Positions 1 through 6,356 of a stretch of 7,027 nt of DNA are shown here, one piece after another (within the stretch, counting starts at the first letter, position 1; each line of letters starts with the position of its first letter). The stretch comes from an uncultured Bacteroidales bacterium (GTDB taxonomy: Bacteria; Bacteroidota; Bacteroidia; Bacteroidales; UBA932): assembly GCA_934702165.1 (NCBI GenBank), contig CAKUYG010000114.1, positions 1-7,027 on the forward strand. The letters run 5' to 3'. The notes below the pieces were generated by a model. That model searched no databases. It worked only from the letters and a program-made list of their open reading frames with translations, and was not told the origin of the DNA. The position numbers and the translations under genes were made by a program.

Positions 1-20
1 CAGATGGTGGAATTGGTAGA
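1..20 (+). other. tRNA-Leu 5' fragment (acceptor/D-arm remnant)
   Basis: The first 20 bases, ending in GGAATTGGTAGA, read like the 5' acceptor strand and D-arm of a bacterial tRNA-Leu, beginning about three bases into the gene. From position 21 the match stops: there is no leucine anticodon arm, long variable arm, T-arm consensus or CCA end downstream. It is therefore not a functional tRNA as seen here. It could be a tRNA relic, a recombination junction, or an assembly join at the edge of the sequence. The similarity is seen directly; the cause is unknown. A short chance match is less likely because the conserved D-arm pattern is present. Confidence 0.4.
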
Positions 21-40
21 GTGATGAGCAGCGAAAATGC

Positions 41-106
41 CCGGCGCATCTCTGATAGGGAAAGCAAAATGGCTTGGCCCCAATGCCCATCAGAGCACCG
101 GCGCGG
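41..106. repeat. Long imperfect inverted repeat (strong hairpin)
   Basis: The two arms can pair over about 16 bp. The outer stem is CCGGCGC (41-47) with GCGCGG (101-106), with one bulged G. The inner stem is CTCTGAT (50-56) with ATCAGAG (89-95), extended by GGG (58-60) with CCC (86-88). The apical part has a further small AAGC/GCTT stem (62-65 with 72-75). This suggests a structured RNA or a palindromic repeat element of REP type. No run of T follows on either strand, so it is not an ordinary intrinsic terminator. The function is not recognised. Confidence 0.5.
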
Positions 107-112
107 CCGCGG

Positions 113-132
113 GACTTTGCATCAGCAAAGTC
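113..132. repeat. Perfect 8-bp hairpin, ATCA loop
   Basis: GACTTTGC (113-120) and GCAAAGTC (125-132) are perfect inverted repeats around a 4-base loop. No T-run follows on either strand. It sits between two other inverted repeats in a GC-rich non-coding stretch, which suggests a folded RNA or a compound palindromic element rather than an isolated terminator. Confidence 0.5.
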
Positions 133-159
133 GGAAAGCGACTCAAGCGCCGCAGGGGT

Positions 160-176
160 TTGGGGCGGAGCTCCAA
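160..176. repeat. Short hairpin, GGA loop
   Basis: TTGGGGC (160-166) pairs with GCTCCAA (170-176), with one G-T pair and a 3-base loop. It directly precedes the A-run that forms the T-tail of the minus-strand terminator at 179-206. It is the third of the consecutive inverted repeats in 41-176. Its role is unknown. Confidence 0.35.
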
Positions 177-178
177 TC

Positions 179-206
179 AAAAAAGGGAGGCTCCTGGCAA
201 CCTCCC
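179..206 (-). terminator. Intrinsic terminator, minus strand
   Basis: On the minus strand GGGAGG (206-201) and CCTCCC (190-185) form a 6-bp all-GC stem around a 10-base loop, followed at once by TTTTTT (184-179). This is a textbook Rho-independent terminator for transcription coming from the right. On the plus strand the stem is followed by TAATTC, so it would work poorly in that direction. There is no large minus-strand gene between it and the regulator, so it implies a short minus-strand transcript starting near position 360. Confidence 0.7.
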
Positions 207-360
207 TAATTCCGAATACAAAATTATTAACCGCTAATACCCAGGATAATTTAAGTTAGGTACCGCTTGTAACAACTGAGGCCCGGAACACCAAAACAAA
301 TTACCACAATGACAATGTGCACCGAGGCCTCAATCATCAAACAGGTTAGAACTAAAAGCA
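185..360 (-). ncRNA. Candidate small transcript of about 175 nt
   Basis: A minus-strand -7 element (367-374) and a minus-strand terminator (179-206) bracket about 175 bases that hold no large ORF. Within it, TGAGGCC (332-326 on the minus strand) pairs with GGCCTCA (283-277), extended by CGG/CCG and a CAC/GTG stem. AAATTAT and ATAATTT farther on can form a second stem. TAGTTC near the 5' end can pair with GAATTA just before the terminator, which would close the molecule. The size and overall shape are compatible with a structured regulatory RNA such as a 6S-like RNA, but I do not recognise a family consensus. The same stretch also holds a 28-codon ORF, so it could instead be a small mRNA. Confidence 0.35.
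251..337 (-). CDS. Candidate 28-residue hydrophobic microprotein
   Basis: The ORF runs from ATG (337-335) to TAA (253-251). After the start MIEAS comes the hydrophobic run VHIVIVVICFGVPGL and a basic tail containing YKRYL, as expected of a single-pass membrane microprotein. The ATG lies about 23 bases downstream of the start site predicted from the -7 element at 367-374, and a terminator lies about 45 bases after the stop. There is no Shine-Dalgarno sequence, which is usual for Bacteroidetes. Against it, the ORF is very short and overlaps a GC-rich hairpin (277-332), so the frame may be open by chance over a non-coding RNA. No family is recognised. Possible roles, such as a small membrane regulator or a type I toxin, are speculation. 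Confidence 0.3.
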   Translation of the reverse strand: MIEASVHIVIVVICFGVPGLSCYKRYLT

Positions 361-366
361 GCAATG

Positions 367-374
367 CAAAGGTA
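367..374 (-). promoter_or_regulatory. Bacteroidetes -7 element, minus strand
   Basis: The minus strand reads TACCTTTG, matching the TAnnTTTG -7 consensus of the Bacteroidetes primary sigma factor, with transcription expected to start near 360-363. No clear TTG -33 element lies at the usual spacing; that region is T-rich. The terminator downstream at 179-206 on the same strand supports a real transcription unit. Confidence 0.45.
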
Positions 375-396
375 GACAAGAAGAATAAAAAATTGG

Positions 397-404
397 TATA
401 TTTG
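397..404 (+). promoter_or_regulatory. Bacteroidetes -7 element for the regulator
   Basis: TATATTTG matches TAnnTTTG. It lies 73 bases before the GTG start of the regulator, giving a predicted leader of about 65-70 nt. The -33 element is not evident. It is back to back with the minus-strand -7 element at 367-374, only 22 bases away, so the two promoters are divergent and may compete or share control. Confidence 0.5.
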
Positions 405-476
405 CATTTGGAAAAAGGGGAATATCGTCCAGAATCCTATAGGGCAAAAGTGGAATTGTATCATAAACTATAGATA

Positions 477-3359
477 GTGATAAAAAGGCTTCTCATATCA
501 TTTTTACTCCTAATCACGGCCACACTGCATTCAGGTGCCGTCCCGAGGTATCAGGTCTCGTACTATATCAAAGAACGCGGCCTTCCCAGGACACTCGTGC
601 AGGACATGATACAAGACAGCAACGGCTGCCTGTGGCTGGCAAGCTGGTCCGGACTGTACTGTTTTGACGGGATCAGCTTCAGCGGATTCAGGGCCAAGAC
701 CCCGAACGGAGAGAGGGCCAACAACCGCTTCGACAGGATCGAGCGGGACAGTTTCGGCCAGTTCTGGGTTCTTTCATACGACGGCAGGCTTTACCGTTTC
801 AATCCGCAGGATGAAACCTTCAACCAGCTGCACACCGATCAGGACATAAGCCAGATACACAGACTTTCATCTGACGACTTCTGCTTCGTGACATCAGACA
901 ACACGGTGCTGCGGACAAGATATTCAGACGCTGGACGCGACTGCACACTGTACGAATACTGCGCCATACCGGCATCGGACAACATAAACGGCATGTACAA
1001 AGACGCCGAGGACAACGTCTGGACAGCCACGGACAAGATGATCATGCGCAACAGGAAGACGGTCAGCGAAAAACCAGGCTACTGCATCGAGGAGTCTGCC
1101 GGGGCTCTGCGTTTCGGCAGCCGGGACGGCATGATAATCGAGTCCATAGACGGGCGACTCTTCGAAGTGGATACACATGCCGGTTACAACATCAGACTCA
1201 TCACCAATATACCCGGGACAATTGAGTTTCTGCTCGGCTCGGATGACGGCAGGTTTTCGCACCTTGACATGGACAAATGGAGACTCAAGCCTGTAACAGT
1301 TCCGACGGAATGCCACATCGGATCCGGGCCTCAGACACTCACCGGCAAAGACGGCACGGTCTGGATATGGTCAGCGCAGGGCGGAATCGGATTCTTCAAC
1401 CCGGAGACATTCCGGCTTGAGCCGCTCAGTTACGACCTTCGGGCACCCGGAGGTTGGAACGCAGAAAACAACATCCTCAAGGCTTTCCTTGACAGCCAGG
1501 ACAACTTGTGGTTCGCCGGAAGCTGGGGCGGTGTCGGAAGGGCATCCAGAAAAGACAGCAACTTCCACCTGCTCAGTTTCGAAAAAGACAACAGCACCCC
1601 GACCCCGTCAAACAGCGTCAGAGCCATATTCCAAGGCCACGACGGAATCATCTACGCCGGCACAAAAGACGGGAAAATACACCTGTTGGCAGACGACCTC
1701 AGCCCACTGAACTCATGGCAGCTGCCCTACCCGGCCTACAGCATCACCGAAGACCACCGCGGACACATCTGGATAGGCACAAAAGGCGGCGGCATCATCG
1801 AGAACACAGCCTCCGGCATAAGTTCCCCACCCGCTTTCAGCCCTATTACCTATAGAAAAACAAACGAGCCATACGGCTCAAACGGAGACTTGGTGTACTG
1901 TCTGCGGCAGGACAGCGGCTCACGTCTTTGGACAGGATCTTTCGACGGTGGAGTTTCATACGCGGAAACATCCGGCAACGGAAGGCACTTCATCAGCACC
2001 AGGAACAAAATTCCGGCACAAAAAATCCAGCTGGACAAGATACGCTTCCTGACATTCAGTCCGGACGGCAAACTTTACGCCGCCGGTCGCAAAGGGGTCT
2101 TCTTATGCCAGGATCCGTACTCAAGGCCGGAGCAGATACGGTTCAGCAGATTCCCTGACACAAGGGAATACGACACCCAGCATATCCTTTTCACAAAAGA
2201 CGGCAAGATGTACGCCTCCACATTCGGCAACGGTTTCCTGCACTGCTCCACAGACGGCAGCCTGAAAGCCGAAACCATTACGGCCGAGGACGGGCTCATG
2301 TCTAATTTCGTGTTCTCGTCCATTGAGGACAGAAACGGAAACATCTGGATTTCAACTTACCGCGGGCTCAACAAATACACCCCCGCCACGGGTGAAATCA
2401 CCGGCTGGTCATACGACAGGATAGGGAAAGACCTGCTTTTCAACGAAGGCGAGCCCTTGATATCAAAAGACGGGGAACTGATGTTCAACACAACAGCAGG
2501 GATACTCCACTTCAACCCTGACAACGTCTCCAACAGCAACTTCATACCGAAAGTTTTCCTGATCTCCTGCCAGTACGCTGGAGAGAGGGTCTTCCCGGAT
2601 AAAGACAAGACGATAAAAGTGCGCGGTGACGGACGACTCAGAATAAGGTATGGTGCCGTGGATATGAACGGGCCAGAGAGGGTCATGTACTCCTGGAAAA
2701 TGAATACAGATGAAGACTGGACCCAGCTCGGCAACACCCCGGTAGTGGAAATCGACGGGCTCGGTCCGGGACGTCACAAACTGCTGCTGAGATCCACCAA
2801 CTCGGATGGAACCCAGCCGGACAACAGCCTGGAAATAACCGTTACAGTCAGACCGGAAATATCAAGATACTTCCAACTTGCGGCTGCAGCAATGATCCTG
2901 TGCCTGGTTTCCGCCTTTCTGCTGATACGCAAGGGAAGAAGCAGGAAAGCAATGAAGGCAGGGGACGATGCAGCCGTCGCCGTCAACAGCACCCTCGGCA
3001 CGGAGACGGTCACCCCCCTGGACAGTGAGGACATCAAATTCAGGAGAGCATTCATATCCATGCTTGAGGAGAACCTCGACAACGGAGATTTTAGTGCCGA
3101 AGACATGGCCGCCACCCTGAATGTAAGCCGTTCCGCACTGTTCGACAAGTGCAAAGTCCTGCTTGGGAAGGCACCTACAGAATATCTCCGCGACCTGCGC
3201 TTCAGCAGAGCCGCGGAGATGATGGCGCAAGGCGGTTATTCAATATCGCAGATAGCCTACAAGACAGGCTTCAACGATCCGCACTATTTCAGCAAAGCCT
3301 TCCGGAAACACTTCGGAATGTCCCCGAGCGAATATCGGAAGAAACTTAAAGATTCTTGA
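477..3359 (+). CDS. HTCS-like membrane regulator without kinase (propeller-Y_Y_Y-TM-AraC)
   Basis: This is a one-protein sensor and transcription regulator, probably sensing a pectin-derived glycan in the periplasm. Residues 1-21 form a signal peptide or N-terminal anchor. Residues about 25-690 hold Reg_prop/two-component propeller repeats, clear around 35-68 (DSNGCLWLASWSGLYCFDG), 332-357, 380-403, 421-441 (GHIWIGTKGGGI) and 612-637 (GNIWISTYRGLNKY). A Y_Y_Y domain covers about 715-793. One transmembrane helix (about 798-817) is followed by a basic IRKGRSRK stretch, placing the C-terminus in the cytoplasm. An AraC-type helix-turn-helix domain covers about 854-958, including GFNDPHYFSKAFRKHFGMSP. 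Unlike classical HTCS proteins (about 1300-1450 residues), there is no HisKA, HATPase or receiver domain: only about 35 residues separate the helix from the AraC domain. The frame is intact, so this is not a frameshift. The GTG start is chosen because TAG lies two codons upstream in frame and the signal sequence follows directly. The gene converges on the GH2-pectinesterase operon, its likely target by analogy with PUL regulators. Confidence 0.9.
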   Translation: MIKRLLISFLLLITATLHSGAVPRYQVSYYIKERGLPRTLVQDMIQDSNGCLWLASWSGLYCFDGISFSGFRAKTPNGERANNRFDRIERDSFGQFWVLSYDGRLYRFNPQDETFNQLHTDQDISQIHRLSSDDFCFVTSDNTVLRTRYSDAGRDCTLYEYCAIPASDNINGMYKDAEDNVWTATDKMIMRNRKTVSEKPGYCIEESAGALRFGSRDGMIIESIDGRLFEVDTHAGYNIRLITNIPGTIEFLLGSDDGRFSHLDMDKWRLKPVTVPTECHIGSGPQTLTGKDGTVWIWSAQGGIGFFNPETFRLEPLSYDLRAPGGWNAENNILKAFLDSQDNLWFAGSWGGVGRASRKDSNFHLLSFEKDNSTPTPSNSVRAIFQGHDGIIYAGTKDGKIHLLADDLSPLNSWQLPYPAYSITEDHRGHIWIGTKGGGIIENTASGISSPPAFSPITYRKTNEPYGSNGDLVYCLRQDSGSRLWTGSFDGGVSYAETSGNGRHFISTRNKIPAQKIQLDKIRFLTFSPDGKLYAAGRKGVFLCQDPYSRPEQIRFSRFPDTREYDTQHILFTKDGKMYASTFGNGFLHCSTDGSLKAETITAEDGLMSNFVFSSIEDRNGNIWISTYRGLNKYTPATGEITGWSYDRIGKDLLFNEGEPLISKDGELMFNTTAGILHFNPDNVSNSNFIPKVFLISCQYAGERVFPDKDKTIKVRGDGRLRIRYGAVDMNGPERVMYSWKMNTDEDWTQLGNTPVVEIDGLGPGRHKLLLRSTNSDGTQPDNSLEITVTVRPEISRYFQLAAAAMILCLVSAFLLIRKGRSRKAMKAGDDAAVAVNSTLGTETVTPLDSEDIKFRRAFISMLEENLDNGDFSAEDMAATLNVSRSALFDKCKVLLGKAPTEYLRDLRFSRAAEMMAQGGYSISQIAYKTGFNDPHYFSKAFRKHFGMSPSEYRKKLKDS

Positions 3360-6354
3360 GTTTCAGCATGTTGAGCAAGAGCTGCTGCCCTACGACATTG
3401 GCTCCATTGTCTCCGCTGACATCAAAAGTACCGAGGGCCTCGTACATGCCGTCGACAACATCCCCTTCGCGAAGCGAAGAGTTGGACGGCGCATGGATGT
3501 CACTTATGCAGGCAGGGATGTCAAGAGAAGTCAATATGACCTGCCCACGGCCGGCACGGATAAGACTTAAGACTGAATACACCTCTTTCTTATGGTCAGC
3601 CACGGCGGCCGCTAGCGTCTCCCCGTTCTCGCAGCGCAGACCGATGCGGCGGCGATTGTAGGCGGAGAAGCACTGGTACTCCCAATTGAAGACGCAGTCC
3701 TGCGGGAGTCCAGCCCACACAGGATGCTCACGGTTGAAATAATTGCCGCCATACCAAGCAGTTCCGATCTTCTTACTGCCGCGGTAGTCAAGCACTTCCT
3801 TGTCCGCAAAATACTCGGCCCACCGCTCAGGCTTGTCCACAACTATCAGAGTGTGTCCCTTATAGACCCACTCCATGATGTCACTCATTCCGCTCCCCCA
3901 CTGCTGCGGCTCAAACTGACCGACGACAAGATAATCTCCGGACGGTGTACCGGAAACATATTCAGCAGGATTGATCCCCAGGCTGGAAAGGAAACCGCGT
4001 ACCCTGCCGCTGCTGTCAGCGACGGATCCGTACGAACTTATGCCGGAGGCGTCAAGCTTGACGGCGAAGATGTCGTCACTGCCCTCGCACACAATTTCAC
4101 CGCCCTTCATCAGACGCGCTTCCACGCGGCTGTAACCCGGTTTGTCCACAGTAAACTCGAAACCGTCGGCAAGGCACTCGCCGTACACGGTCCCGCCGCT
4201 GACCTTGACCTTTGTGCTGCGCGAATCGGCCAGAGTGCCGTCTGCAAGACGGTAATCCACCTGCAGGGTATAATTACCTTTGAGATTCTTCTCGTTGATT
4301 ATGAACACGTCAGCCGTAGTCTTGCGACCCGTCGGAAGCACTTTGTGGTTGAGTTTCACGGACAGCACAAGAGGTCGGTTGTAGCGGGCTATGAGTTCAG
4401 GATCACCTTTGAAATGACGGTAATTGTCCACGACTCCGGAGTGGTTCTCCAGCTTCATGCTCTCCCACCCGTTGATGGCATACCCGTCCACGACATCATT
4501 GATGCGGATGTTCTCGATGATACGTCCCTGATAGTAATAAGACACATTGCCCATCGCCACTGTGAGGTCGTCCACTGTCGGGAAGGCTTTGCGGAAGCCC
4601 TTCTTGTCAAGGAAAGCATCGTAGGCATCGTACCATGAGAGGTAATCTTGTGCCTCCCAGGAGGAAGTCTTGCCGGATGAAAGGATCTCATCGCGTATCA
4701 GCTGAAGGCGCGGCGGAGTGCCTATGGCCCCCTCCTCGCCCCAGATCACGATCTCTCCGCGGTTGGCGCTGCCGCGCAGGTATTCATCCTTGGAGACATA
4801 CAGGGCATCATGGTACACTCCAGGACCGCCAGCGTGGTGGTTGTCCCACCATCCGGTGTCACGGAAAGTGGTGTCGAAAGGCATCAGATTCGTCTTGAAA
4901 TGCGCGTCCGGCAGGACTTCGGGATTGTTGCCGTTGCAGGAGTTGTACACCAGGATGCGGCTCGGGTCGAGCCTGTGGCCCATGGCCATCTGCTCATAAT
5001 CCTGCTTCTGCGGCCAGGCCCCGCGCTCATTGTGCATGTTGTAGATTATCAGACTCGGATGGCTGCGGTCGCGCATGATCATACGGCGGAGTTTCTCATT
5101 GCGGTACGCAAAATAGAAGCGGCTCTGCAGGTTGTCATCATCGAATTTCGAAATCGGATACTGGTTTCCTCCAGGCTCCTCCCAATAGAGCAGTCCCAGC
5201 TCATCCGCCCACTTGAAGACGTCGCTCTGCCCTATTGTGCGGTGGAAGTTGAGCATGTTGAGCCCCATACCCTTGGCGGCCTCCACCTGACGGCGTGCAA
5301 GTTCATCAGAAGGCATGATTCCGTTGTCAGGCCAGAAGCTCCACGAGATGGATGTACGCAGTACGATACGGCGGCCGTTGAGATAGAACTGCCTGTCCCC
5401 CTTCACGTCACGGACCTCAAACCAGCGGAATCCGAAACGGCGGGTGTCGCTGTCTTCCCCGAGAGTAACGCGGAGATCATACAGATTCGGCTCTTCTACG
5501 CTCCACAACTTTGCCCCAGGAAGCCTAACGGCATATTCAAGAGCATTTTCACCGGCCTTGAGCGATGCGCTGTATTTCCTGGAGTACACTTCCCGCCCGC
5601 CCTTCTCACGGACTGATATGTTCACCGGCACCTGTGCAGCCTTGTCGGCGAAAGCGCTCACCTCAATTCTGACCTTATGCGGATCAGGCTGATTCTGCAC
5701 ATAGATATCAGAAATATACGTCCTGTCTGTCGCCGTGAGTTTCACCTTGCCCGTTATGCCGCCGAAGCCGTGCGACGGGTTTGTGAGATACTTTCCCCAG
5801 CTGTAGACCTGCGAGTCTTTCCAGTTGAAATTCCCGTTAGGATCGGTTATACGGACGCTGATGACATTTGATTTGCCGTATTCCAGAAAGTCCGTGATAT
5901 CGAAAGCGAACGGTGTGCTGTTGACCAGATCGTATCCGGCAAGTTTATGATTCACAAATATTTCAGCACGGAAACGCACCGCCTCGAAGTCAACGGCAAC
6001 CCTGCGCCCCTCCCACGAGGCCGGGATATCCACTCTGGTCTCGAACCAGGATACACCGACATAGTTGCCTGTCACGCCGAAAGTCTCCCCGTTCCAGCCC
6101 CAGAGATGCTCTTCCACCGTGGCTGGGAGATGAATCCCGGTCACGGACGGGTTCTCAAGCAGAGCCCATCCCCCGGAAGGAATGTTCACCGGCAGTTTCT
6201 CGATATCGACAGGAGGCAGGAAAAGTTCATCGTTTTCCCATTTTGCATCCTTGTCAAGGGTGATGCTCCAATCGTGAGAAGAAATATCAAGTGTTTCCCG
6301 CTGCAGCGGCGCGGCCACAACGAGCATGGAAAGCAGAAAATTAAGAATATTCAT
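3346..6354 (-). CDS. Glycoside hydrolase family 2 protein, exported
   Basis: This is a retaining exo-beta-glycosidase of the GH2 superfamily (beta-galactosidase, glucuronidase, galacturonidase and related activities); its substrate cannot be read from sequence. A short signal peptide (about 1-15, no lipobox seen) suggests periplasmic export. The N-terminal beta-sandwich sugar-binding domain covers about 60-210 (GVSWFETRVDIP at 100-111). An Ig-like domain covers about 211-310 and the TIM barrel about 315-640. The barrel shows NFHRTIGQSDVFKWADELGL and RDRSHPSLIIYNMHNE. E443 in HNE is the expected acid/base; E540 in IWGEEG is the likely nucleophile, though E541 is adjacent. Beta-sandwich segments follow at about 660-765. 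A C-terminal alpha/beta domain (about 780-990, from YLVVGQFEPQQW to VILTSLDI) resembles the glutamine-amidotransferase-like domains attached to some glycosidases. The start is 2 bases after the pectinesterase stop, so the two are cotranscribed. The 3' end overlaps the regulator gene by 14 bases, tail to tail. A role in trimming pectic oligosaccharides is inferred from the neighbour. Confidence 0.9.
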   Translation of the reverse strand: MNILNFLLSMLVVAAPLQRETLDISSHDWSITLDKDAKWENDELFLPPVDIEKLPVNIPSGGWALLENPSVTGIHLPATVEEHLWGWNGETFGVTGNYVGVSWFETRVDIPASWEGRRVAVDFEAVRFRAEIFVNHKLAGYDLVNSTPFAFDITDFLEYGKSNVISVRITDPNGNFNWKDSQVYSWGKYLTNPSHGFGGITGKVKLTATDRTYISDIYVQNQPDPHKVRIEVSAFADKAAQVPVNISVREKGGREVYSRKYSASLKAGENALEYAVRLPGAKLWSVEEPNLYDLRVTLGEDSDTRRFGFRWFEVRDVKGDRQFYLNGRRIVLRTSISWSFWPDNGIMPSDELARRQVEAAKGMGLNMLNFHRTIGQSDVFKWADELGLLYWEEPGGNQYPISKFDDDNLQSRFYFAYRNEKLRRMIMRDRSHPSLIIYNMHNERGAWPQKQDYEQMAMGHRLDPSRILVYNSCNGNNPEVLPDAHFKTNLMPFDTTFRDTGWWDNHHAGGPGVYHDALYVSKDEYLRGSANRGEIVIWGEEGAIGTPPRLQLIRDEILSSGKTSSWEAQDYLSWYDAYDAFLDKKGFRKAFPTVDDLTVAMGNVSYYYQGRIIENIRINDVVDGYAINGWESMKLENHSGVVDNYRHFKGDPELIARYNRPLVLSVKLNHKVLPTGRKTTADVFIINEKNLKGNYTLQVDYRLADGTLADSRSTKVKVSGGTVYGECLADGFEFTVDKPGYSRVEARLMKGGEIVCEGSDDIFAVKLDASGISSYGSVADSSGRVRGFLSSLGINPAEYVSGTPSGDYLVVGQFEPQQWGSGMSDIMEWVYKGHTLIVVDKPERWAEYFADKEVLDYRGSKKIGTAWYGGNYFNREHPVWAGLPQDCVFNWEYQCFSAYNRRRIGLRCENGETLAAAVADHKKEVYSVLSLIRAGRGQVILTSLDIPACISDIHAPSNSSLREGDVVDGMYEALGTFDVSGDNGANVVGQQLLLNMLKLKNL

Positions 6355-6356
6355 GG

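Noticed and set aside
21..40. TGATGAG and CGAAA resembling hammerhead ribozyme core
   Set aside because: The two core blocks are separated by only a few bases, too short for stem II, and the required C before UGAUGA and a cleavage-site context are missing.
21..209. Plus-strand ORF of 62 codons after the tRNA fragment
   Set aside because: It runs through three hairpins and the terminator, two overlapping frames are equally open, and the low-complexity polar product resembles nothing. No promoter is visible.
436..443. Palindrome CCTATAGG in the regulator leader
   Set aside because: Eight bases only and single copy; not enough to propose a binding site.
467..478. Inverted repeat ACTAT-AG-ATAGT over the regulator start codon
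   Set aside because: Short and AT-rich, as expected by chance in this leader. No second copy was seen that would suggest an operator.
3724..4638. Open plus-strand frame of 304 codons
   Set aside because: It lies wholly antisense to the GH2 gene, whose domains and catalytic motifs are clear. The translation shows no recognisable domain, and the lack of stops follows from the codon use of the opposite strand.
4810..5616. Open plus-strand frame of 268 codons
   Set aside because: Also antisense to the GH2 gene, with no signal peptide, no domain and composition typical of a shadow frame.
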